Assembly: GCA_016098155.1 (NCBI GenBank)
Contig: JAAAJB010000450.1
Coordinates: 1-29,289 of the forward strand
Origin: Actinomortierella ambigua
Lineage: Eukaryota; Mortierellomycota; Mortierellomycetes; Mortierellales; Mortierellaceae
DNA length: 29,289 nucleotides
Direction: 5' to 3'
Shown: positions 21,092-29,289 of the stretch, piece by piece
Numbering within the stretch: position 1 is the first letter of the stretch
Layout: the number at the start of each line of letters is the position of its first letter
The notes under the pieces: model-generated
The model's database searches: none
What the model saw: the letters and a program-made list of their open reading frames with translations, nothing else
What the model was told of the DNA's origin: nothing
Position numbers and translations under genes: made by a program

Positions 21092-21397
21092 CGATTCCCT
21101 TTCTGCTCCCTTGTGTTTTTTTTATTGTCGCTTTTTTTTTTCTCTCCGTTTCTGTACTTTTACACTTTACCCCCTCCGCTCCTCCTCCAACTTCCTTGCG
21201 TTCTGCATCTAATTTCTCCAAACGAAAGATAAAATCTTACAAGCTCACATGTTGCAGGTCCATTGACCCAAAAAAAGTGTAGTCTTTTACTTTTTTTTGT
21301 CAATGCGTTTTTATTTTTCTTCTTCTTCTTGGTGACATGAAGGTGTGTTGCGTTCCGAGTCTATCACTTTTTTTTTTTGTTATTTTGTTTGTTTGTT
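21092..21397. other. Convergent intergenic region (306 nt)
   Basis: This lies between the GATA-finger and GNAT gene stops. It is T-rich, with no coding signal. It contains the probable GNAT polyadenylation hexamer. Confidence 0.6.
21310..21315 (-). terminator. AATAAA polyadenylation signal of the GNAT gene
   Basis: AATAAA on the minus strand lies about 83 nt past the stop codon of the acetyltransferase gene. Confidence 0.45.
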
Positions 21398-23017
21398 TTA
21401 AAAATGGAACTGTCGAGTCATGTACAGGGCTCCCTCGCCGTAGACGGACAGATCGAGGTCATGATCCTGACAGACACGGAATGCTGGCCGATTCTCCCAG
21501 AACGGTCGGGATCCCTGGACACTGATCAGATGCAGCTCCTTGACATTGGGTGCGCCACGGCGGTTCCAGCGACGAGGCATTGTCACGGTGCATCCTGACC
21601 GCATCGTGGTCGTGACGGTGTTTCTAGAGGAGGAATGAGTGGTAGTGGCGGTCGTCGGTTTTGTGCTGGAGGTTGCAGTGGCAGCCGGAGGAGGAGGAGG
21701 AGGAGAGGGGGAAGGAGAGGGAGAGGGAGGTTTCAAGGACCGTTCGAGCGCATGGAAGAGCAAGTAGGCGAGACCCTGGCCCTGGAACTCTGGCAGGATG
21801 GCCATATCATGGAGGAAGTACTTTTCGACAAAGGGGTCGTGCTCGTACCGGTCGTCATCCGAGTCGTCTCCGTGATCGTCCCGCTCGTCGATCTCGCTCA
21901 TCTCTTCGATGGTGGTGGTGGTAGGAGTGGGGATACCATCACCCATCGAGGCCTCAGAAGACTTGTGGTGAGTTCCTGCTCCTGCTCCTCCTTCTCCTCC
22001 TCCACTACCACCACCACCACTTGCTCCGCCCGCATGATCCAGGCGCGCCTTCTTTGCCCGAGTCGTCGAGTGGGACGCGTCCCGCTTGGATGCATCGGCG
22101 GCGGCAGCGGTCGAAGGGGCGAGTTTGTGCAGAGTGGCCGTCTCGCGATGGAAAGGGTGGGAGATTAGGTAGCCGATAGGCTGTTCCCACTGGGCAAGGA
22201 TGGAAATGACAGGGTCTTCGTCTTCCTCTTCTTTTTCGCTGTCTTCTTCAGTATGGTCTCTCACTGTAGTCGTGGCATGGTCGGTCTTGTGGCTAGAAGA
22301 TGTGGCAGTCACAGGATTGGCTTTCCGTCCCTTGCTGGCGCCACTGTCCTTGCCCTTGTCCTCATCGTCATCATCATCCGATACAGGCGTGGAGATGTCG
22401 GGAGTCCGGGCACGGACGATGGTGACTCGTTCGGCGGATGATGCCAATCGTCCTCCTCTTGATCGTCCTTCTTCTTCTTCTTCTTCTTCTTCTTCGTCGC
22501 CTTCTTCCGTGATGAGAATCTCGACGATCGAGGATGGCACGCTGCTGTTGCTACTGCCTCTCCTCCTGCCACCACTGGCGGTCGCCTTGCCCTTGTCCTC
22601 GCCATTGTCTTTTTCCACTTTCTCATCATCATCATCATCACCATCGTTTTCCTCTTCTTCTTCTTCTGCTTCCATGACAATATCCGTGTCGTCAGCGCGA
22701 TCCTCCTCCATGGCAGAGGTCTGGTGTCCCTGTTGGTCAGGCTCGCTCCACAATTGACCGGGATCATGCTGGTCGGTGACGACAGAGTAGGTGGCGAGGG
22801 CGACAAAGTTGCCCGCTGGGTAGTGGTCGATCTTTGAGCGGAAGACGTCGATGCTCTCGTGGAATGAGGGCTGGTCCTTGTAGCATACCGCTTGGATGTC
22901 GTGGATGGACTGCAGGTGCTCGGGGCGGGCGTGCACGATCGAGATACTGGTCACGGTCCGTGTCGGCGGAGTGTCGTCGTCGACGAAGGCGTGGATGCTG
23001 GAGGTAGAGGAGGACAT
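21398..23017 (-). CDS. GNAT-family N-acetyltransferase with large acidic insert, intronless
   Basis: The product is 539 residues. The N-terminal part (VTSISIVHARPEHLQSIHDI, then QAVCYKDQPSFHES and AGNFVALAT) fits the first strand and helices of a GNAT fold. IGYLISHPF follows as a central strand. The acetyl-CoA motif A, HDMAILPEFQGQGLAYLLFH (about 403-422), contains the Q-x-x-G-x-G/A-like loop. The C-terminal ELHLISVQGSRPFWENR and YGEGALYM match the last strands. Two long insertions split the fold. One is an acidic Glu/Asp/Ser stretch of roughly 180 residues before IGYLIS; the other is a Pro/Thr-rich stretch after motif A. GNATs move an acetyl group from acetyl-CoA to an amine; the substrate here is unknown. 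The acidic insert could suit binding to basic proteins, which is inference. Confidence 0.85.
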   Translation of the reverse strand: MSSSTSSIHAFVDDDTPPTRTVTSISIVHARPEHLQSIHDIQAVCYKDQPSFHESIDVFRSKIDHYPAGNFVALATYSVVTDQHDPGQLWSEPDQQGHQTSAMEEDRADDTDIVMEAEEEEEENDGDDDDDEKVEKDNGEDKGKATASGGRRRGSSNSSVPSSIVEILITEEGDEEEEEEEEEGRSRGGRLASSAERVTIVRARTPDISTPVSDDDDDEDKGKDSGASKGRKANPVTATSSSHKTDHATTTVRDHTEEDSEKEEEDEDPVISILAQWEQPIGYLISHPFHRETATLHKLAPSTAAAADASKRDASHSTTRAKKARLDHAGGASGGGGSGGGEGGAGAGTHHKSSEASMGDGIPTPTTTTIEEMSEIDERDDHGDDSDDDRYEHDPFVEKYFLHDMAILPEFQGQGLAYLLFHALERSLKPPSPSPSPSPPPPPPAATATSSTKPTTATTTHSSSRNTVTTTMRSGCTVTMPRRWNRRGAPNVKELHLISVQGSRPFWENRPAFRVCQDHDLDLSVYGEGALYMTRQFHF

Positions 23018-23859
23018 AGGGGGAAAGAGTTGGGGGAGAGAGAAAGAGAGAGAGAGGGATAGAGAGAGAGAGAGAAGGAGAGAGAGAAAGAGAGGGAGAG
23101 AGCGTGTGAGTCAGTGGGGGAGGGGATGAGCGTGCGAGTGTGCGAATGTGTGGGAAAACAAAACGGCAAAGGACACGCAAGGTGGGGTGGGGATGTGAGA
23201 GAGAAAAAAAAAAAAAAGAGGATGTGATTCAGTCTTTGTGTGAGAAAAAAAAAAAAGAAACTCCTCCATGCAGATCAGCTCTCTTTCCCTTTTGCCTGGA
23301 TAGGTTAAGGGGCTTTTGGGCGACACGGGTGAGAAACCAATAATAAAAAAGAGACTCTACAATCCAACATGTCGGGTCAGAGGAGGGGGGAGGGTAGGAT
23401 CAACAATAACAACCACAACAGTAATAGCAACAAGGACCCATCGTCTCGAGCATGTACGAGCAATACAAAGGGTTGAACGGACACTGTTGACTCGCTTGCC
23501 TGCTCTCATCTAGTTGGGAACACCATCCATTCTTCCTCTTCTCCTTCTCACTGCTGGAGATGGGTAGAAGATGGCATGCGTGTATCTATCTAGTCTGTGA
23601 CATACATGTTGTCGTTGCGTTGTCCTTCTACATGCACCCCTCCACTAGACCAGCCTGTCTAGCTACCCAGCGCTCTGGCCACACACTGTGTGTGTTCTGA
23701 AAATAAAAAAAAAAGACTATTGGGTTTGTGCATCCACAAAATTGGGTGGATCAAAATGTGTTGGAAGAGTTGTCCCCCAAACGCTTCTTTCTCATACATA
23801 CACGGCCCCCCTCTTCTTCTTCTTCCCTCCCCCACCCACCCCCTGCCGACCCTGACGCC
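23018..23859. promoter_or_regulatory. Shared divergent upstream region (GNAT / PRP16), 0.84 kb
   Basis: It contains a GA repeat (23038-23102) directly upstream of the GNAT start, which is a CT-rich leader on its mRNA. A CT-rich tract (23813-23850) lies directly upstream of the PRP16 start. No convincing gene or RNA is seen between them. Confidence 0.45.
23038..23102. repeat. (GA)n microsatellite
   Basis: An almost pure purine tract of ga/gga units lies immediately 5' of the GNAT gene. Confidence 0.85.
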
Positions 23860-26800
23860 ATGGCATCCTCCTTTGAACATGACATTGCCGTAGACCTCTC
23901 AAGAGCCCTTAATCTCACCAATCCAAACGACAGACTCGCCAAAACCGTCATCCAGATTGCTCGCAGCCAACCTTCCAGCCAGACATTTTCTCGAGGCATG
24001 CCATTCATGCATCAATTACAGGCTAATGTCAGTCTATGAAGAACTCTGCAAAGTCCTCTAACCTCCCATCCTCAAACCTCACTATTTTAGCTTGTTTGGC
24101 ATTCGGCAAGTTTAGAGACGACTTTTTGACAGACCTGTATCAAAAGGTCCGAGACCATGACGCATCTTCAGGTGCCTCCTCCTCCTCCTCCTCTTCTTCC
24201 TCCAATGCCAATGGCTCAGGGTCCGTTGGTGGTAGCAATGATGGCGCCGGCGTCAGCAATTTTGGGTCCTCTGCGGATGAAACTCTGACTTCCGACTCTC
24301 CACAGCAAGGCGGCCTCGTCATCCGCTCAGGCGCAAGTGGTGGATCTGATGAGGTACCAATCCATACAGGAAGGCAGTATCACTTCCTCGACTTTTTTTT
24401 TTAATACTCCCTGATTAACACTTTTACCCTCTTTTTGTTGTTGTTGGTGGCGGTGGAATGGCTTCTCTTAGAAACGCCATGTGTTCAAGGTTCCTGACGT
24501 CCCTCAAAGATCACGACTAGGACTGGATCGACTGGCGATGGAGAAGCGAGCCCAAAAGGCGCAGGAGGACAAAGAGGCCAAACGCATCAAGCTGCAGGTC
24601 GAGGAGGAGTGGGCGCGGGAGGATGACGACGAGGAAATGACATCTGCAAAGACTGGCCGAGCATCAACATCATCACCATCATCGTCATCTTCACCCTCTT
24701 CTAGCAACAACAGAGAAGATAGCAGAGACAAGAGGGACACGGAGTTTCGGTCTATTCAGCCGCAGTATCGTGGCAGGCGCATGGACACCCCCTCGCATCA
24801 TGGTGGTGTCAGCCAAGACGCCATGCGGAGAGCGGATGAACGTAGGATACGCGACAAAGCGCGAGGTAGGTCTTTTTTGTTGTGAATAATCTGAATAGTT
24901 TTGTTCCGCAGCCTGTTGTCCCAAGGTGGCACTCACCGCTGTCTGCTTCTTTTTTTTTCTTTCTTCTTTTCTTTTTTTTCCCCAAACAAATCATAGGAGG
25001 ACTGGTCGATCGGGCAGGATATGGCCGAGATGATGGCCGAGATCGGGATTCATCGAGCCGATATGGTCGGGATTCGCGCGATCAAGACCGTCGAGACTAT
25101 GGTCGTGACCGCGACTCATCATCGTCGTCGTCGTCATATAGAAGAGGCGACAGCCGAGACTCACGGGACTGGGACCGAGGAAGCGACCGCCATTCTTCTA
25201 ACCGCGATAGGGATCAGGACCGTCGTGGCGATAGCGGAAATAATCACCGTCGTGGCGATCAATGGTCACGGTCTTCCACACCTTCCAGCCACAGCGGTAA
25301 CAGCACAGGCCGTGACCGAGATGGATGGCACCGGTCCCGAGAGACCAACCCCCGAAGCTCCACCGACCGGCCAGGCACATCCTCTACCTTTTCCTCTTCA
25401 CCTTCATCGTCACGCCCTTCTGAGAGGGACGGGTCATGGACATCCCGCTCCTCGTCCCGTGGCGAGTGGGATGCTACACCGGCCAGGCCATCCACAGGCA
25501 GTAGTGGTGCTCGGTTCACGGGCGCCAGTGCCCTGCAAGGCGGACTGACACCACGTCGGGACTACCGTCCACCGACGCAGGGCAGCGGGCGGTCCGAGTG
25601 GGACATGGCGACACCCCGAGTCGCGTCGACAGGGTACGACGAAGGAGCGATGCGGAACGACTACCCGAACGATAACGACGACGGAGGATGGGAGAGTGCA
25701 GTGGACCGACAGGGGTGGGAGCATGAACAAGTGCAAGTCGACCGCGACTGGTACAACATGGAAGAAGGTGCGGGCGCGATGGACGACGAGCACAACCCTT
25801 TTGCAGACTATGAAGAGTACGACCGGAAGAAGGAACAAGAGCTGGAGAAGAAGCAGATGAAGAAGATGTCGGCCCGCCAGGCACAATACAACAAGGACAA
25901 TGAGATGTGGGAGACGAACCGGATGTTGACGAGCGGTGTCTTTCAAAGAAAGGAGGTCGACACGGATTTCGATGACGAGTCCGAGGCCCGTGTCCATCTG
26001 TTGGTCCATGATATCCGCCCGCCGTTCTTGGACGGTCGGATGGTCTTTACGAAACAGATTGAGCCCGTCCAGACCGTCAAGGACCCGACCTCGGACATGG
26101 CGGTCTTCTCCAGGAAGGGAAGTCGCCTCGTTCGCGAGAAGCGTGAGCAGGCGGAGCGCCTCAAGGCCCAGCCCAAGTTTGAAGTGGCCGGCACGGCGCT
26201 GGGCAATGTGATGGGGCTCAAGAACCCAGAGGAAGAAGACGAGGCCGCCGCCGCTGCCGAGGCCAAGGCCAAGGTGGCAGCGAACGAGCATGACGGTGAA
26301 CAGGGTGAAGGAAGTGATGCAGAGGGTAAAGGCGACTCTCAATTTGCATCACATGTCACATCGACCTCGGCAGCAGCGAGTACGTTTTCCAAGACGAAAT
26401 CGATCCGAGAGCAGCGAGAGTTTTTGCCAGCCTTTGCTGTCCGTGAGGAGCTGATGCGGGTGATCCGGGACAACCAGGTGGTGGTGGTGGTGGGCGAGAC
26501 CGGATCGGGCAAGACGACGCAGCTGACGCAGTTTTTGCACGAGGAAGGATACAGCACATTTGGCATGATTGGCTGCACCCAGCCACGACGTGTGGCGGCC
26601 ATGTCGGTCGCCCGGCGTGTGGCGGAGGAGATGGGGGTGAAGCTGGGGTCGACGGTCGGGTATGCGATCCGCTTTGAGGATGTAACGTCGTCGGAGACGG
26701 TGATCAAGTACATGACGGACGGTGTGTTGCTGCGCGAGTCGATCCGCGAGGGCGATCTGGACCATTATAGCTGTATTGTCATGGACGAGGCCCACGAGCG

Positions 26801-28677
26801 GTCGCTCAACACGGATGTGCTCATGGGATTGATGAAGAAGATCCTGGCCCGCCGACGAGATCTCAAGCTTATCGTCACGTCTGCCACCATGAACGCCGAG
26901 AAGGTATGAGATTTGTCAACCAAACAAGACTGGTGAAAGAGAGAGAAGTCCAGGTAGAAAAAGATCCTTGTCACTAACCAGTGCCTTAATTCTCTTCTTC
27001 CCTCTCTTCCTCCTGCCTCCTCTCCCCCTCCCTTTTTTTTTCTAATCGCTCCAACAATAGTTTTCGTCGTTCTACGGAAATGCGGCGACGTTTACGATCC
27101 CCGGACGCACGTTCCCGGTGGAGATGATGTTTAGCAAGGTACCGTGCGAGGACTATGTGGACAGCGCAGTCAAGCAAGTGCTGGCGATCCACCTGGGCCA
27201 GCCTGCGGGAGACATTCTCGTGTTTATGACGGGCCAGGAAGACATTGAGGTGACCTGCCAAGTGATCAAGGAGCGACTGGCTCAGATCGACGATGCGGCA
27301 CCGTTGTCCGTCCTACCGATCTACTCACAGATGCCAGCGGATCTGCAAGCCAAGATTTTCGAGCCGGGCGAGAACAATGCGCGCAAGTGTGTGGTGGCGA
27401 CCAACATTGGCGAGACGTCGTTGACGATCGACGGAATCCTGTACGTGGTGGACAGTGGGTATGTGAAGCTCAAGGTGTTCAACCCCAAGATTGGCATGGA
27501 CTCGTTGCAGATCACGCCAATCTCACAGGCCAATGCCAACCAGCGATCAGGACGAGCAGGCCGTACGGGGCCGGGTGTCTCGTGGCGACTGTACACGGAG
27601 CAGGCCTTTGTGTACGAGATGTTTACGAATCCAATCCCGGAAATCCAGCGCACGAATTTGGCGACGGTGGTCTTGCAGCTGAAATCGCTCCATGTGCGAG
27701 ACCTGCTCCAGTTTGATTTCATGGACCCGCCACCGCAGGACAACTTGCTCAACTCGATGTACCAGCTGTGGGTGCTGGGCGCGCTGGACAACACGGGCGA
27801 GTTGACGCCGTTGGGCAAGAAGATGGCGATCTTCCCCGCCGAGCCGTCGTTGGCCAAGATGTTGATTGTGGCGGAGACGATGGGGTGTACGGCGGAGATT
27901 GTGACGATTGTGTCCATGTTGTCGGTGCCGTCGGTCTTTTACCGGCCCAAGGAGCGGATGGAAGAGTCGGATGCGGCGCGCGAAAAGTTTTTCGTGCCCG
28001 AGTCGGACCATCTCACGCTGCTGAACGTGTACAACCTGTGGCGGTCGAACGGGTACCGGGACGACTGGTGCAACAAGCATTTTGTGCAACCCAAGGCGAT
28101 GCGCAAGGCGCGCGAGGTGCGGTCGCAGCTGATGGACATGATGAAGGCCGAGAAGATGCGGTATGTCTCGTGCAATACTGATTGGGATGTCGTCCGCAAG
28201 TGCATCTGTTCGTCGTATTTCCACCAGGCTGCTCGGATCAAGGCCCTGGGCGAGTATGTCAACTGCCGTACGGGTATGCCGTGCCATCTGCACCCGACCT
28301 CGGCCCTGTATGGGTTGGGCTACAATCCAGACTATATTGTCTACCATGAGCTCGTGATGACATCGAAGGAGTACATGCAGTGCGTCACGTCCGTGGACCC
28401 GCACTGGTTGGCGGAGCTGGGCCCAATGTTTTACTCGATCAAGGAAAAGGACTATTCGCAGCGCCAGAAGCGGGCTGCGAATCGGTCGGAGGAGGCCAAG
28501 ATGCAGCTGGAGATGGAGATCAAGCGCACGCGTGAGCAAGAGGCCGCCCTGCGTGAGAAGGAGGAGGAGGATGCCAAGACCGGCGGCGATGGCGCTGTCG
28601 CTGGCGTCGGCCGTATCGCCACCCCGGGATTCCGTGTGCCTGGCACACCCATGCGTAGACGCAAGCTTGGTATCTAG
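23860..28677 (+). CDS. PRP16: Pre-mRNA-splicing ATP-dependent RNA helicase PRP16 (DHX38), 5 exons
   Basis: Exons are 23860-24027, 24111-24353, 24472-24865, 24997-26903 and 27061-28677, giving about 1442 residues. It is the DEAH-box ATPase that remodels the spliceosome after the first catalytic step. The N-terminal KRHVFKVPD and [10 protein letters not shown], and the [14 protein letters not shown] and [13 protein letters not shown] stretches, are specific to the PRP16/DHX38 group. Helicase motifs are [21 protein letters not shown] (about residue 864), [18 protein letters not shown] and [12 protein letters not shown]. Downstream are the winged-helix, ratchet and OB-fold parts (HFMDPPP-type and [14 protein letters not shown]). 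A long Arg/Asp/Ser-rich low-complexity arm (exon 4 start) makes it larger than human DHX38, about 1227 residues. The first intron is uncertain: GTCAGT donor 24028 to acceptor 24109-24110, or donor 24032 to acceptor 24089-24090, changing only a few residues. Confidence 0.95.
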
Positions 28678-28694
28678 AAAACTTTTATTTACAC

Positions 28695-28700
28695 ATTAAA
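28695..28700 (+). terminator. ATTAAA polyadenylation signal of PRP16
   Basis: The common variant hexamer ATTAAA lies 18 nt after the PRP16 stop codon. Confidence 0.45.
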
Positions 28701-28737
28701 AGCAAGATAGTGTCCCCATGGACCACTTCACTCACAT

Positions 28738-28759
28738 ACACACACACACACGCACACAC
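28738..28759. repeat. (AC)n microsatellite
   Basis: An AC dinucleotide run with one G interruption lies downstream of PRP16. Confidence 0.85.
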
Positions 28760-29162
28760 CTTCAGAGTACAGAGCAACAATCACCATGACTCTGGAGAAA
28801 AAGAGAAACGAGTAGCCATATTCTGGGACATGGATGGAGAGAAGAACCCATATGTACACCAATAACAAAGACGTAGGCATTGTGAGTAGCAAATACGGAG
28901 AGGAGCCACAGCGAAAAAGAGGTTTTATTGCCATTGGTATATCTGCCTAGAACATAGAGCCATGTCCATGTAAAAAACTCCTTTGCTCCATCCCACTTGC
29001 CCTACTCTATCTTGGAAAGATGAAACGATTGCAAATTAGTAGTACGGGGTCCGCTTTGCATTGCCTGCCATTCTCGAGTCATCATAGCTCGCTCCTCACA
29101 CGCCCAGTAGGCCATCCATCCATTGTCTTTGAGTTGTATTATAAAAGTTGAACACAATTAGC

Positions 29163-29192
29163 AAGGGTCGCATAGCAGGATATGCGACCCTT
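29163..29192. repeat. Perfect 12-bp inverted repeat with 6-nt loop
   Basis: AAGGGTCGCATA is followed after gcagga by its exact reverse complement. It could form a stable stem in RNA or DNA. No flanking gene or transposase explains it within the window. Confidence 0.85.
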
Positions 29193-29289
29193 CCCAGGAT
29201 GCACCACGAGGAGGTAGTGTTCAGTTGCATCCCGCGCCTGCCTGGTGTGCGACAGGGGCTGCTAGCTACGATAGTGAGGAGGCCCCCAG

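Larger units (their letters stand above)
28678..29289. other. Downstream region of PRP16 with AC repeat and hairpin; no gene seen
   Basis: There is no protein-like open frame. It holds a probable polyadenylation hexamer, an AC microsatellite (28738-28759), a perfect hairpin (29163-29192) and a short inverted pair GGATGCA/TGCATCC (29197-29203 and 29226-29232). Confidence 0.55.

Noticed and set aside
25434..26342. 302-codon minus-strand open frame over PRP16 exon 4
   Set aside because: The plus strand here encodes family-specific PRP16 sequence, so the antisense frame is a shadow.
27547..28539. 330-codon open frame on the minus strand over PRP16
   Set aside because: It is antisense to the conserved helicase C-terminal region and is explained by codon bias; the product has no recognisable motif.
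29190..29289. Possible tRNA or Pol III gene near the right edge
   Set aside because: No A-box/B-box pair and no cloverleaf could be drawn; only the hairpin is supported.

Overview
The window is nuclear DNA of a filamentous or early-diverging fungus. The evidence is GT-AG introns in most genes, pyrimidine-rich leaders, long Ser/Thr/Ala/Pro-rich protein stretches, a fungal-type GATA factor, a PRP16 spliceosomal helicase and a monofunctional prephenate dehydratase. A Mortierella-like or other Mucoromycota-related species is my best guess. That is inference from overall character, not from a marker gene.

I support eight protein-coding genes. From left to right they are: (1) + strand 216-5811, a five-exon ZNRD2/Auto_anti-p27-type zinc-ribbon protein with two zinc-ribbon copies; (2) - strand 7427-9379, an intronless Mx-like dynamin-superfamily GTPase; (3) - strand 10385-11274, a five-exon stefin-like cystatin; (4) + strand 12400-13682, a secreted Cys-rich, Ser/Pro-rich, probably GPI-anchored protein whose third exon boundary is uncertain; (5) - strand 13815-15501, a six-exon prephenate dehydratase with an ACT domain; (6) + strand 16364-21091, a three-exon, 1333-residue GATA-finger protein with two unrecognised folded regions; (7) - strand 21398-23017, an intronless GNAT acetyltransferase interrupted by acidic low-complexity inserts; (8) + strand 23860-28677, the five-exon DEAH-box helicase PRP16/DHX38.

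The layout is ordinary for fungi. Convergent pairs are 1/2, 4/5 and 6/7. Divergent pairs sharing 0.8-1.1 kb upstream regions are 3/4, 5/6 and 7/8. Genes 2 and 3 are tandem on the - strand. Phenylalanine synthesis, pre-mRNA splicing, transcription control, membrane GTPase, protease inhibition and cell-surface functions are mixed, so this is not an operon-like cluster. I saw no rRNA, tRNA, CRISPR array, transposase or other clear mobile element.

The most interesting points are these. The duplicated p27 zinc ribbon carries a phase-0 intron at the equivalent position in both copies, and one cysteine knuckle sits on a 33-nt exon. A fungal stefin-like cystatin has an altered first inhibitory loop and a His/Asp-rich insertion. 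The GATA protein has conserved-looking regions I cannot assign. A cluster of CCAAT cores and a 12-bp direct repeat lies between the divergent cystatin and surface-protein genes. A perfect 12-bp hairpin lies at the right edge. I did not find a convincing multi-gene novel system. All exon boundaries were read by eye from splice consensus and reading-frame continuity.
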